From positions 1 to 32,652 of the forward strand of contig CACFLF010000006.1 of the NCBI GenBank assembly GCA_902567115.1: DNA of 32,652 nucleotides, written 5' to 3'. The stretch's first letter is position 1; the number at the start of each line of letters is the position of its first letter. The translations under genes and the position numbers were made by a program. Below are positions 20,114 through 29,373 of this stretch, piece after piece. Under the pieces are notes generated by a model. The model had not been told where the DNA came from and did no database searches. It saw nothing but the letters and a program-made list of their open reading frames with translations. The stretch is from an uncultured Alphaproteobacteria bacterium (lineage in GTDB: Bacteria > Pseudomonadota > Alphaproteobacteria > Methylaequorales > Methylaequoraceae).

Positions 20114-20125
20114 AATTATTTTTTT
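20097..20125 (+). terminator. Candidate intrinsic terminator overlapping the dnaB stop codon
   Basis: Perfect 13-bp inverted repeat AAAATAATTTTAC/GTAAAATTATTTT running into a T tract; dnaB TAA (20111..20113) lies inside the right arm. Low GC weakens the call. Confidence 0.4.
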
Positions 20126-20197
20126 CCTTGAAACAGAAAAGAATAGTAAATTTTATTATTATTTATTTATAATAAAAAAAACAATATATTGGCAGTA

Positions 20198-20995
20198 ATG
20201 ACAAGATTGCTTTCCAGCGCCTTAGCTTTAACAAAAAGATTATTTAAAATTATATTTTCTTTTTTTTGTTCCATTGGTGAGATAGTTGACTTTTTTTTAA
20301 ACTGTGTAAAATATTCCATCACTGAAAAATTCTATGTAAATATTTTTCTCAAACAATTCTTGAAGATTGGTTTTAACTCTTTACCGGTGGTAGGTTTGAC
20401 TTCTATATTCACTGGGATGGTTTTAGCCCTTCAATCTTATACTGGATTTTCAAGATTTTCTGCCGAAAGTGCAATTCCAAACGTGGTTGTTTTGTCCATT
20501 ACAAGAGAACTAGCACCAGTATTAGCTGGTCTGATGGTTGCAGGAAGATCAGGTGCGGCTATTGCGGCTGAAATTGGAACAATGAAGGTTACAGAACAAA
20601 TTGACGCACTCAAAACACTGTCAACAAATCCGTTTAATTATCTTATAATACCAAGAATCTTTGCAGGTATTATTTCACTCCCGCTTCTTGTTATAGTTGG
20701 CGATATTATTGGGGTTATGGGTGGTTACTTAATTTGCGTAAATCTATTAAACTTTAATCCTACAGTATACCTTCAAAATACATACAATTTTGTTCAATTT
20801 ATTGACGTTTTTAGCGGCTTAGTTAAGGCTTCTGTTTTTGGTTTTTTAATAACTTTTATGGGTTGCTACCATGGTTTTAATGCAAAAGGGGGTGCTCAAG
20901 GAGTTGGTCAATCAACTACATATTCTGTTGTTTCATCTTCTATTCTAATTTTATTGATGAATTACATAATTACTTCTTTCTTCTTTAGACTATGA
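20198..20995 (+). CDS. mlaE: Phospholipid/retrograde lipid transport ABC permease (MlaE family)
   Basis: TSIFTGMVLALQSYTGFSRFSAESAIPNVVVLSITRELAPVLAGLMVAGRSGAAIAAEIGTMKVTEQIDAL: MlaE hallmark. ATG at 20198 preferred over TTG at 20189. Confidence 0.93.
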   Translation: MTRLLSSALALTKRLFKIIFSFFCSIGEIVDFFLNCVKYSITEKFYVNIFLKQFLKIGFNSLPVVGLTSIFTGMVLALQSYTGFSRFSAESAIPNVVVLSITRELAPVLAGLMVAGRSGAAIAAEIGTMKVTEQIDALKTLSTNPFNYLIIPRIFAGIISLPLLVIVGDIIGVMGGYLICVNLLNFNPTVYLQNTYNFVQFIDVFSGLVKASVFGFLITFMGCYHGFNAKGGAQGVGQSTTYSVVSSSILILLMNYIITSFFFRL

Positions 20996-21705
20996 GAAAA
21001 AAAAAAATAATCGTTAAAAATATTTATAAAAGTTTTAAAGATAAGGTTGTATTAAACAAACTAAATCTTGACGTTTATAAATCTGAGTCTCTTTCAATCA
21101 TTGGAGAATCAGGGTCCGGAAAGTCAATTCTTACAAGATGTATAGTTGGTTTGCTAAAATATGATAATGGATCAATTAGTTTTGGGAATCTGAATAATAT
21201 TAACACTCTGAATGATAAAGAAAAAATGAATTATATGTCAAAATTTGGTATATTATTTCAGAATTCAGCTCTGCTTGACAGTTTGAACATAAAAGAAAAC
21301 CTAAAATTTTCAAGTAAACAAGACTCCTTTAATAAAATTTTGAATGAAGTAGGTCTTCCTAATTCAATCTTGGAGAAATATCCCTCAGAACTTTCAGTTG
21401 GAATGCAAAAAAGAGTGGGACTTGCAAGAGCAATTCTTAAAAAACCAGAGGTTCTTATCTTAGACGAGCCAACAACTGGTTTGGATCCAATAATTGCTAG
21501 ACAAATAAACTTGCTTATTAAAAATTTAGTCAAAAAAAATAAGATCACCACAATAACGGTTACCCATGACATGGAGAGTGTGTATGAGTTTGCTGATTAT
21601 GTTGCTTTTTTAAAAAATGGAATTATCGAATGGTATGGAGAAGCAAGAAAAATTAATAAATCAAGAAATAGTTCAATGATTAATTTTATTAAAGGAATCG
21701 ATTAA
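20992..21705 (+). CDS. mlaF: ABC transporter ATP-binding protein (MlaF-like)
   Basis: GESGSGKSILTRCIVGL Walker A, SVGMQKRVGLARAI signature, VLILDEPTTGLDP Walker B; coupled by ATGA to mlaE. Confidence 0.92.
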   Translation: MRKKKIIVKNIYKSFKDKVVLNKLNLDVYKSESLSIIGESGSGKSILTRCIVGLLKYDNGSISFGNLNNINTLNDKEKMNYMSKFGILFQNSALLDSLNIKENLKFSSKQDSFNKILNEVGLPNSILEKYPSELSVGMQKRVGLARAILKKPEVLILDEPTTGLDPIIARQINLLIKNLVKKNKITTITVTHDMESVYEFADYVAFLKNGIIEWYGEARKINKSRNSSMINFIKGID

Positions 21706-21706
21706 G

Positions 21707-22342
21707 ATGTTTGATATAATAATTTTAGTTTTAATCCTTATTTCTGCTTTATTTGCATTTTTTAGAGGCTTTTCTCTAGAGTTATTATCAATTAGTGTTT
21801 GGATAATATCTTTTTCTGGATCCTATGCCTATGGTAACAATTTAATTAATTTTTTTAACAGAATAATAAATAATATTTTGATCTCAACTGCGATATCTTA
21901 CGTTGTAGTATTCTTGATAATTTTTGTTGTTTTTTCTTTTTTAACAAGAAAGTTTTCGGTTTTTATAAAGGATAGTTATTTTGGACTTATCGATAAAAGT
22001 CTTGGTTTTATATTTGGAATTTTGAGAGGATACGTAATAGTTGGTCTGTGTTTTTTTTTATTTGACTATTTCTATAAAGGAAAAAGATTGGAATTTATTG
22101 ATAATTCAAAAATTATTCCTGTTTTAAAAATAACGAATAATGAAATATTTCGATTTCTGAAAATTGATAATAAGTATTCTGAAAATTTGAGCACTGAAAT
22201 TAAAAAAAAGTCTGATCTTCTTTTTGAAAAAAGTATTGACTCAAAACTTCGTATAAAAAAAAATAGTAAAAATCAAGAAAACATTTATAACGAGAGTGGA
22301 AGAAAAAATATTGAAAATATTATAGAAAATAATTTGGAATAA
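21707..22342 (+). CDS. cvpA: CvpA family membrane protein
   Basis: FDIIILVLILISALFAFFRGFSLELLSISVWI...SLGFIFGILRGYVIVGLCFF; immediately upstream of purF. Confidence 0.9.
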   Translation: MFDIIILVLILISALFAFFRGFSLELLSISVWIISFSGSYAYGNNLINFFNRIINNILISTAISYVVVFLIIFVVFSFLTRKFSVFIKDSYFGLIDKSLGFIFGILRGYVIVGLCFFLFDYFYKGKRLEFIDNSKIIPVLKITNNEIFRFLKIDNKYSENLSTEIKKKSDLLFEKSIDSKLRIKKNSKNQENIYNESGRKNIENIIENNLE

Positions 22343-22343
22343 A

Positions 22344-23804
22344 GTGAAATATCTCTTTTCAAAATCAAAACCAAAAGACGAATGTGGTGTCTATGGAGTT
22401 TACAATCATGAAAAAGCTGCAAATCTTACTGCACTGGGTCTGCATGCTCTTCAACATAGAGGACAAGACTCAGCAGGAATAGTTACTTCAAATAATCGTA
22501 AATTCTTTGCACATAGAGGAATGGGCCAAGTTTCTGATGTTTTTTCAAATAAAGAAATAATTCCAAAACTAATAGGAAGATTATCAATTGGGCATAATAG
22601 ATATGGAACAACGGGTGAATCAGCACTTAAAAATGTTCAACCGCTTTTCTCTGAATTAGACTTTGGAGGTATTGCAATTGCACACAATGGGAATTTAACA
22701 AATACGAATCAAATAAAAGAAAAACTTATTAAGAATGGTGCTATTTTTCAATCAACATCTGATACAGAAGTAATTCTTCATCTGATTTCAACTGCCAAAG
22801 GAACCCTAATCGAAAGAATTGTTTACGCCCTTCGATCTATTACTGGTGCATTCTCATTAGTTTTGCTAACAAATGATTCTCTTATTGGAGTAAGAGACCC
22901 ATTCGGAATTAGACCACTGGTTATAGGAAAACTTAATGATGCATATATATTAAGCTCCGAGAGTTGCGGACTAGATATTATTGGAGCAGATTTAATAAGA
23001 GATGTTGAGCCTGGTGAAATTTTAATTATAAAAAATAATAAAATTGATTCAATTAAACCTTTTAAAAAAACCTATCTTAGGCCATGTCTTTTTGAATATA
23101 TTTATTTTTCAAGACCAGACAGTATTCTTGAAGGAAGAAATGTTTACGATGTTCGAAAAAGTATAGGACATCAGTTAGCAGTTGAAAATCCAAACGATAA
23201 CAAAATTATTGATGTTGTAATTCCTATCCCTGACTCTGGTAACGCGTCTGCATTAGGTTATTCAGAAAAAATAAAAAAACCTTTTGAATTCGGAATAATT
23301 AGAAATCACTATACCGGAAGGACTTTTATAGAAGATTCCATTTCGGTAAGAAATCTGTCAGTCAAACTAAAGCATAATCCAAATATTTTTTCATTTAAAA
23401 ACAAAAGTATTGCTTTAGTTGACGATTCAATTGTAAGGGGAACAACTTCTGTAAAGATTGTAGAAATGTTAAGAAATTGTGGTGTCAAAAATGTTCATAT
23501 GAGAATTGCAAGTCCTCCAGTAAAACATCCGTGTTTCTACGGAATTGATACTCCTACTAAAGAAGAACTACTAGCATCAAAATTTACTATAGACCAAATA
23601 AAAAACTATATTGGTGCGGATAGTCTAAAGTTTGTAACATTAGACGGTGTCTATAAAGCATTGGGATTTCAAAAAGGAAGAGAAAAAGAAAAGCCAATGT
23701 TTACTGATCATTATTTCAGTGGTGATTATCCAGTTAAACTAATTGATCAAGACGCGGGTATTAGTCCTGCTCAACTCTCATTACTAATTGAACCTACAAA
23801 ATAA
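22344..23804 (+). CDS. purF: Amidophosphoribosyltransferase
   Basis: GTG start; DECGVYGVYNHEKAANLTALGLHALQHRGQDSAGI, IGHNRYGTTG, VIPIPDSGNASALGYSE, ALVDDSIVRGTTS PRPP site. Confidence 0.98.
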   Translation: MKYLFSKSKPKDECGVYGVYNHEKAANLTALGLHALQHRGQDSAGIVTSNNRKFFAHRGMGQVSDVFSNKEIIPKLIGRLSIGHNRYGTTGESALKNVQPLFSELDFGGIAIAHNGNLTNTNQIKEKLIKNGAIFQSTSDTEVILHLISTAKGTLIERIVYALRSITGAFSLVLLTNDSLIGVRDPFGIRPLVIGKLNDAYILSSESCGLDIIGADLIRDVEPGEILIIKNNKIDSIKPFKKTYLRPCLFEYIYFSRPDSILEGRNVYDVRKSIGHQLAVENPNDNKIIDVVIPIPDSGNASALGYSEKIKKPFEFGIIRNHYTGRTFIEDSISVRNLSVKLKHNPNIFSFKNKSIALVDDSIVRGTTSVKIVEMLRNCGVKNVHMRIASPPVKHPCFYGIDTPTKEELLASKFTIDQIKNYIGADSLKFVTLDGVYKALGFQKGREKEKPMFTDHYFSGDYPVKLIDQDAGISPAQLSLLIEPTK

Positions 23805-23808
23805 TAAC

Positions 23809-24471
23809 ATGAACCGAAGTACACTTAGCAATGGGATCATCTTTGGTTCAACAGGAACTTTAGGTTCAAGAATATCATTAGATCTAGCACAGATGAATAC
23901 AAATCTTATTTTGCATGGGAAATCTTTTGAAAAACTTATCAAATTAGATAATGAAATTAAAAAAGTTAATAAGAATGTTACACTTCTTCAAGCTGACATA
24001 ACACACAAGGATTTTGCATCAAATCTTTTAAGTAAAGTTGCCTCAAGATTCTCAAGAATTGATTTTATGATAAATTTAGTTGGAGTTTTTTTCGGATTGA
24101 GACCCTTGACGAATTTTTCACATAAAGAATGGGATAATCTTATTGAAATAAACCTTTCTTCTTGTTGGAGAATCATCAAAGAGTTGGAACCCTTAATCAG
24201 AAAATCGGCAAATGCAAAAATTGTTTTTCTCGAAAATAAAGATATTTCAATTGGGAAAGCATATCATAATACATTTAGTATTTGCCAAAAAGCAAAAAAA
24301 ACAATGTTAGAAATTTTTAACAAAGAGAACTCAAAATTCAAAATTAAAGTACACTTTGTTGAAATCGAAAAAGTCAATGCGGGTATGTCCTTATCTCTCG
24401 CTGGAAAAAATGAGTATGATGAAAGAAAATTGAAAGAGATATCGGAGATGGTTATAAAAAAATGTCTTTAG
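23809..24471 (+). CDS. Short-chain dehydrogenase/reductase (SDR) family protein
   Basis: IIFGSTGTLGSRISLDLAQMN Rossmann start, LQADITH, MINLVGVFFGLRPLTNFSHKEWDNLIEINLSSCWRI. Start MNRSTLSN downstream of the purF stop. Confidence 0.85.
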   Translation: MNRSTLSNGIIFGSTGTLGSRISLDLAQMNTNLILHGKSFEKLIKLDNEIKKVNKNVTLLQADITHKDFASNLLSKVASRFSRIDFMINLVGVFFGLRPLTNFSHKEWDNLIEINLSSCWRIIKELEPLIRKSANAKIVFLENKDISIGKAYHNTFSICQKAKKTMLEIFNKENSKFKIKVHFVEIEKVNAGMSLSLAGKNEYDERKLKEISEMVIKKCL

Positions 24472-24474
24472 TTT

Positions 24475-25773
24475 CTATATGAAAAGGTCGTTAACCATTG
24501 TTTCGTACCATCCAAAGGCATGTTCAGCCTCTAATTTTCTGTCGCTATTATTTGCGTTTACATTACTTTCAATGCTACCTAATGAGATAATTTTATCTTT
24601 TTTAACATTCAACCTATACCAAGCAGATATTGAAAATGCTCTGTCTTCTTTAGAAAAACTATAACAAGTATTCAAAAACACTGGATCAACATATTCCTTT
24701 TCCAAAATTTTATTAATCAAATTTATAGCCAATACCTTTGCTTGACTGTTAGCTGAAAATGCGGATTTAGGCATTGCCCAAGCATCAATTGAGTCTCCAA
24801 CTGCATAAATATCTTTGAAATTATCTACTTCAAATGATATTGGATTGATTTGACACCAGTCTTTACCTTCATTTAGTAAACCTGAATCATAGAAAATGTT
24901 AGCTGCTTTTTGTTCAGGTATAATATGTATAAATTCGCCTCTAAAAATTTGACCATCCGAATTTTTTACTAGATTTTTTTTTTGGTCATAAAAAGTTACT
25001 TTTCCACCTTTACGCCGAGGTATCCATTCTATTACGTCGCTATAATTGATTTCCCACTCACGAAAATAGTTTTCTTGCTTGGTGAATGAATTTTTTGAAT
25101 CAAGAATTAAAATTTTCGCTTTTTTATTTAGTTTTTTTAGGTAATTAGCGATTAAAGAAGCTCTTTCATATGGTGCAGGAGGACATCTATATGGGTAGTC
25201 GGGTGACGATATTATTATTTTTGAATTATTTTCTAAATCTGTTAACCGTTTTTTAAACTGAATAATGTTACTTTCTCCGTCCCAACAGTGGGGAACATTT
25301 TTTTGGTCTGTGACACTATACCCTTCTAAAATATCATTTTTGTAGCTAATTCCAGGAGATAAAATTAAAAAATCATAATTCATTTTTAAATCTTTAGAGA
25401 ATCTTACACTTTTATTTTTAACATCAATTGCACTAACATTTTCATAAATAAATTTTACTTTTTCATATTTGTTTTTATTTATTTTAAAACAAATCTTTTC
25501 TCGTTTTAAGATATTCCCTATCACAAGATTAGAAAGAGCCCCAGTTTGGTATTCATTAAGTTTTTCCACAACAATTATGTCAACAAGATTAGAGATTTTA
25601 TTCAAATATTGAAGGCAGGTTGCCCCTCCTATACCTAAACCAACAATTACAATTTTTGGTCTTGTTTTGGCATTTAACCTTTTTAACAAAAATGTATTGG
25701 CAAGAAAAAAAAATGCAAGATTCCCGACAAAATTTGAAAGAAATTTTCTTCTACTAAGTTTATTTATTACCAT
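24475..25773 (-). CDS. fccB: FAD-dependent flavocytochrome c sulfide dehydrogenase flavoprotein subunit-like
   Basis: Tat-type N-terminus LSRRKFLSN; PKIVIVGLGIGGATCLQYL FAD site; YRCPPAPYERASLIANYLKK; NTCYSFSKEDRAFSISAWY; C-terminal EAEHAFGWYETMVNDLF typical of the FCSD flavin-binding domain. Confidence 0.85.
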   Translation of the reverse strand: MVINKLSRRKFLSNFVGNLAFFFLANTFLLKRLNAKTRPKIVIVGLGIGGATCLQYLNKISNLVDIIVVEKLNEYQTGALSNLVIGNILKREKICFKINKNKYEKVKFIYENVSAIDVKNKSVRFSKDLKMNYDFLILSPGISYKNDILEGYSVTDQKNVPHCWDGESNIIQFKKRLTDLENNSKIIISSPDYPYRCPPAPYERASLIANYLKKLNKKAKILILDSKNSFTKQENYFREWEINYSDVIEWIPRRKGGKVTFYDQKKNLVKNSDGQIFRGEFIHIIPEQKAANIFYDSGLLNEGKDWCQINPISFEVDNFKDIYAVGDSIDAWAMPKSAFSANSQAKVLAINLINKILEKEYVDPVFLNTCYSFSKEDRAFSISAWYRLNVKKDKIISLGSIESNVNANNSDRKLEAEHAFGWYETMVNDLFI

Positions 25774-26047
25774 ATATTTTGTCCGCCATTTTTAAGATAT
25801 CTCTGTTTGTCAGAACCTTAGAAATTCTATTCATTACACTATTATCTCTATCATTTTTATATTTTTTCATTATTCTTACAAATTCATCCTTTTCTAGATT
25901 ATTTATAGATGGTATTTTTTTTGTGGTTTCTATACTTAGGTTATGACAGGATTTACAGTTTTCAACAATTAAGTTTATGGTTTGATCCTCATCAGCAAAT
26001 AAAGAAATAGAAAAAAAGAGAATAAAATAAAATGAAATTTTATTCAT
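25760..26047 (-). CDS. fccA: Small monoheme c-type cytochrome, FccA-like
   Basis: 95 aa, signal peptide, single CKSCH heme motif, ...ILKMADKIYG C-terminus; directly upstream of and overlapping fccB. Confidence 0.75.
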   Translation of the reverse strand: MNKISFYFILFFSISLFADEDQTINLIVENCKSCHNLSIETTKKIPSINNLEKDEFVRIMKKYKNDRDNSVMNRISKVLTNRDILKMADKIYGNK

Positions 26048-27356
26048 ATGGATTATTTGTTTTTTTGAATCTAACTTTTATTGGTACGTCTTCTAAATGA
26101 AAACTTTTCTTGAGCTTGTTAGATAAATACTTTTTATATTGGTTATTAATTTCACGAGGATAATTTGAAAAAATATTAAACTTAGGAGGAGAAACACTGA
26201 CCTGCGATGCGAATTTTAGTTTCACGGGTCTACCGTTTTTTAAAGGAGGAGGATTTTCTGTCATTATTTTTCCTAACCATTCGTTTAAATCACTGGTTTT
26301 AATTCTCTTTTCCCATGATTTTAATTGTTTCTGAATAATGGAATGCAAGTTCTCAAATCCAATATTTTTTTTTGCTGAAACAAATAATACGGGTGTTTCC
26401 CTGATTTGTGGGTTTAAATTTTGAAGATGTTTTTTAATTTTTTGCTGTTGTAAATCATTCATAGTATCGATCTTATTCATTAATAATAAATGGCACCTAT
26501 TCTCAGAGTTAACCAGATTTAAAATCTTAGAGTTTATTTTTTCATAATAGTTATTAATATCCAATACGATTAACAAAACATTGCACAGTCGTATTTTTTT
26601 TAGTGTCTGATTAATTGCTAATTCATGAATATGTTCTTTATTATTTTTTGAAAAACCAGCTGTATCAAACATTTTAAAATTAGAATTTTTTAAACTTACA
26701 TTTGTCTCTACCGAATCTCTTGTTAAATTTGGTTGGGATCCTGTAATTGCAATCTTTTTTTTTTTTATCAAATTAAATATAGTTGATTTTCCTGAATTAG
26801 TCTTACCTATAATTGCAATTGAAAAGTCATTAAATTGTTTTTTCTTTTCATTTATTATTTTCAGGTCCTTAACGGATTCATAAATTTGCCATTTCAATTG
26901 ATCAATTGACTGATTATGGGCTGCAGAGACAAGAACTGGTCTTCCTAAACCAGATTTATTTAATTCATTCAAAATATTTTGTGAATAATTACCTTCGGTT
27001 TTATTGACTACTAATAAAATTGGTTTATTAAATTTTCTAGCTAGAGCTATTGTATCCGAATCCTCAAATGATAGATCCGATTTTCCATCAAAAACAATAA
27101 CAATCAAATCTGACAATTTTGAATACTCGATAGTATTATTTTTTATTTTATCTTCGATTTCATTTGATGGATTTACGAGACCAGGTGAGTCAACAAATTC
27201 GCATTCCAAATCCCACAGATTTATTTTTTTTTTTCTTATGTCTCTTGTTAAACCGGGAAGATTATCTACAATTGCGATATTTTTTTTTAAAATCATATTG
27301 AACAATGATGATTTCCCAACATTTGGCTTACCGAGTATAATTATTTTAATTGGCAT
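26040..27356 (-). CDS. der: Ribosome-associated GTPase Der (EngA)
   Basis: Two G domains: GKPNVGKSSLFN / DSPGLV / NKTEG and GKTNSGKSTIFN / DTAGFSK / NKIDT; C-terminal KH-like RPVKLKFASQVSVSPPKFNIFSNYP. Confidence 0.97.
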   Translation of the reverse strand: MPIKIIILGKPNVGKSSLFNMILKKNIAIVDNLPGLTRDIRKKKINLWDLECEFVDSPGLVNPSNEIEDKIKNNTIEYSKLSDLIVIVFDGKSDLSFEDSDTIALARKFNKPILLVVNKTEGNYSQNILNELNKSGLGRPVLVSAAHNQSIDQLKWQIYESVKDLKIINEKKKQFNDFSIAIIGKTNSGKSTIFNLIKKKKIAITGSQPNLTRDSVETNVSLKNSNFKMFDTAGFSKNNKEHIHELAINQTLKKIRLCNVLLIVLDINNYYEKINSKILNLVNSENRCHLLLMNKIDTMNDLQQQKIKKHLQNLNPQIRETPVLFVSAKKNIGFENLHSIIQKQLKSWEKRIKTSDLNEWLGKIMTENPPPLKNGRPVKLKFASQVSVSPPKFNIFSNYPREINNQYKKYLSNKLKKSFHLEDVPIKVRFKKTNNPYE

Positions 27357-27358
27357 TT

Positions 27359-28651
27359 TTAACCCAAAATAAATAATGTACCTTTTTTTGAAATTAGAAT
27401 TATTTGCTCTCCCATATTGATTGGATTTGACACAAGTTCTTCAGAGAAATTTATTTTACTTAATAATTTTCCAGTAAATGGTGAAATTGAGATTACTTGT
27501 CCATCAGAATTATTTAAAATCAATTTACTTGAACTTAGAAGTGGCCCATACCAACTAACTTCTTCTCCATCATTAGAAACTTTTAACTGGACAGCCCACA
27601 ACAATCTTCCATTGATTTTATCAATACACAATAGTCTTCCTAAAGTATCTATTAAATAAATTGATCCTCCAGAAACAACAAGAGGATTTACTGAAGATAA
27701 TTTAAGGTTCCATATTTTATTTCCATTCCTAATTTCGTAAGCTATAAATTTGTCTGAAAATGATGGAACGAATACTTTATCCCCTACAATTGAGATAGGA
27801 GATTGAATATCATTTAAAGATGATTTATTAAAAAAGTTTCCCGAGGTTACATTATCGAACCATATTAAAGTTCCATCATTATGATCAAGTGCATAGATTT
27901 CTCCAGAAGAATAAGAAATAATTACAATATTCTCTGTAACTACAGGTTTTGACCCCCCAATAATCGAAACTTCCTCTAGATTTCCAACATGTGACCACAG
28001 TAAATTCCCATCTTTTGTATTTAAAGCAAAAGTTTGATTGTCATCGGATACAACAATTATTTTGTTTTTAAATACAAGAGGGGGTCTCGAAAATTGAACT
28101 AGTAATTTTTTTTTCCACAAAATTTTTCCATTTTCTGCATTTATAGAATAAATGTTTCCCAAACCGGAAGTAATAAATAATTCTTTTTTGTACAGAGAAA
28201 AACCACCTATAAAAGGTAAATTCTCTTTTTTTTCGTTTTCTAGTCTAAAAATCCAATTAGTTTTTCCATTATCTAGATTTTTGGAATAAACGTTAAAATC
28301 ATTATCTGCATAATATACGTTGTTTAAATCAAAAACTGGGATCGTAACATGATCTATCTTATCGAATGCAATATCATTGAGTTTTATTTTTTTCTTTAGT
28401 GAAAGTTTTGATTTACTTTTGAAATGGAATAAATGATTTCTTTCGTTTTGATATTGCTGTGACCACGAATCAACGGAAATACTTTTATCTATTTTGATTC
28501 TTTCGTTTGACTTAAGAATTATATCATCTTCAAACTTAAAAACATTTTCTCTTTTTCCTGGAAGAATCTCTTCTGCTTCATCAAAGTAAGCACATGAATT
28601 AAAAAAAAAAAAAAAGATTATAATTATATATTTTTTTTTCAATTTATTCAT
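27359..28651 (-). CDS. bamB: Outer membrane assembly lipoprotein BamB-like (PQQ beta-propeller)
   Basis: Lipobox-like FFNSCAYFDE; PQQ repeats (NLDNGKTNWIFRLE, NAENGKILWKKKL, NTKDGNLLWSHVG, DHNDGTLIWFDN); syntenic with der. Confidence 0.87.
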   Translation of the reverse strand: MNKLKKKYIIIIFFFFFNSCAYFDEAEEILPGKRENVFKFEDDIILKSNERIKIDKSISVDSWSQQYQNERNHLFHFKSKSKLSLKKKIKLNDIAFDKIDHVTIPVFDLNNVYYADNDFNVYSKNLDNGKTNWIFRLENEKKENLPFIGGFSLYKKELFITSGLGNIYSINAENGKILWKKKLLVQFSRPPLVFKNKIIVVSDDNQTFALNTKDGNLLWSHVGNLEEVSIIGGSKPVVTENIVIISYSSGEIYALDHNDGTLIWFDNVTSGNFFNKSSLNDIQSPISIVGDKVFVPSFSDKFIAYEIRNGNKIWNLKLSSVNPLVVSGGSIYLIDTLGRLLCIDKINGRLLWAVQLKVSNDGEEVSWYGPLLSSSKLILNNSDGQVISISPFTGKLLSKINFSEELVSNPINMGEQIILISKKGTLFILG

Positions 28652-29288
28652 TCTTCAAAAAATCAATCATATTTTGGGCTCTTAAACCTAATGAAGCTGG
28701 TTTATTTGGAAGCGTTGCAATTTCTTCAAATGTTTCTAATGCTTCTTTCTTTTTCTCATTTTTTAGATAAATGAAAGCAGTCAATTCAAGTGCGGATGAT
28801 TTCCAAATCAAGCTATTTTTCAATGGACTCAACTTGTCTAGGAGTTCCTCTGGCGGTTCAAAATCTATAGAATTCATTACAAAAAGGATTGTAGCAATGT
28901 CTCTGAATGATTGATCAACTGCATTTTTTTCAAGATCTAAATAAATGTCAAGTCCTTGCTTCCTATCGCCTTTAGCAATAAGTATTGATGCTTTTTTTAT
29001 TTTTGCCATAGTTACATATCCATCTGAACCTTTATCTACTATTCTATCTAATGCAAGCAATGCTGCATCGATATCTTCTTCATTCGAAAGCTCAACAGCT
29101 GCAGTGAAATCATCACCAAGTTGTTGTTTGGTTTTATTTGTATAACTTTCCCAAAATACATATCCAGTAGTACTTAAAATTACACCTAGGGAGATGCTTA
29201 AAACATATGGCAGGATTCTTTTCCATAGTTTTAGTCTTTTTTCTTCTTTTAGATCCTCGTCAACTTCTCTAATAAATTCTTCGCTCAT
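28644..29288 (-). CDS. Single-TM tetratricopeptide-like membrane protein (YfgM/TPR_21-like)
   Basis: Cytoplasmic N-terminus, TM segment ILPYVLSISLGVILSTTGYVFW, helical-repeat C-terminus; upstream of bamB/der as in many proteobacteria. Confidence 0.8.
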   Translation of the reverse strand: MSEEFIREVDEDLKEEKRLKLWKRILPYVLSISLGVILSTTGYVFWESYTNKTKQQLGDDFTAAVELSNEEDIDAALLALDRIVDKGSDGYVTMAKIKKASILIAKGDRKQGLDIYLDLEKNAVDQSFRDIATILFVMNSIDFEPPEELLDKLSPLKNSLIWKSSALELTAFIYLKNEKKKEALETFEEIATLPNKPASLGLRAQNMIDFLKNE

Positions 29289-29373
29289 TTTTTTATTTAT
29301 TTTCTTAATTTGTTTAATATCATATATGTAATGTATTTATATTCTATCAAATAAAAATTTCAATTTTATATTT

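Noticed and set aside
27004-27372. 122-aa plus-strand ORF opposite der
   Set aside because: Shadow of the first Der G domain; no independent evidence.
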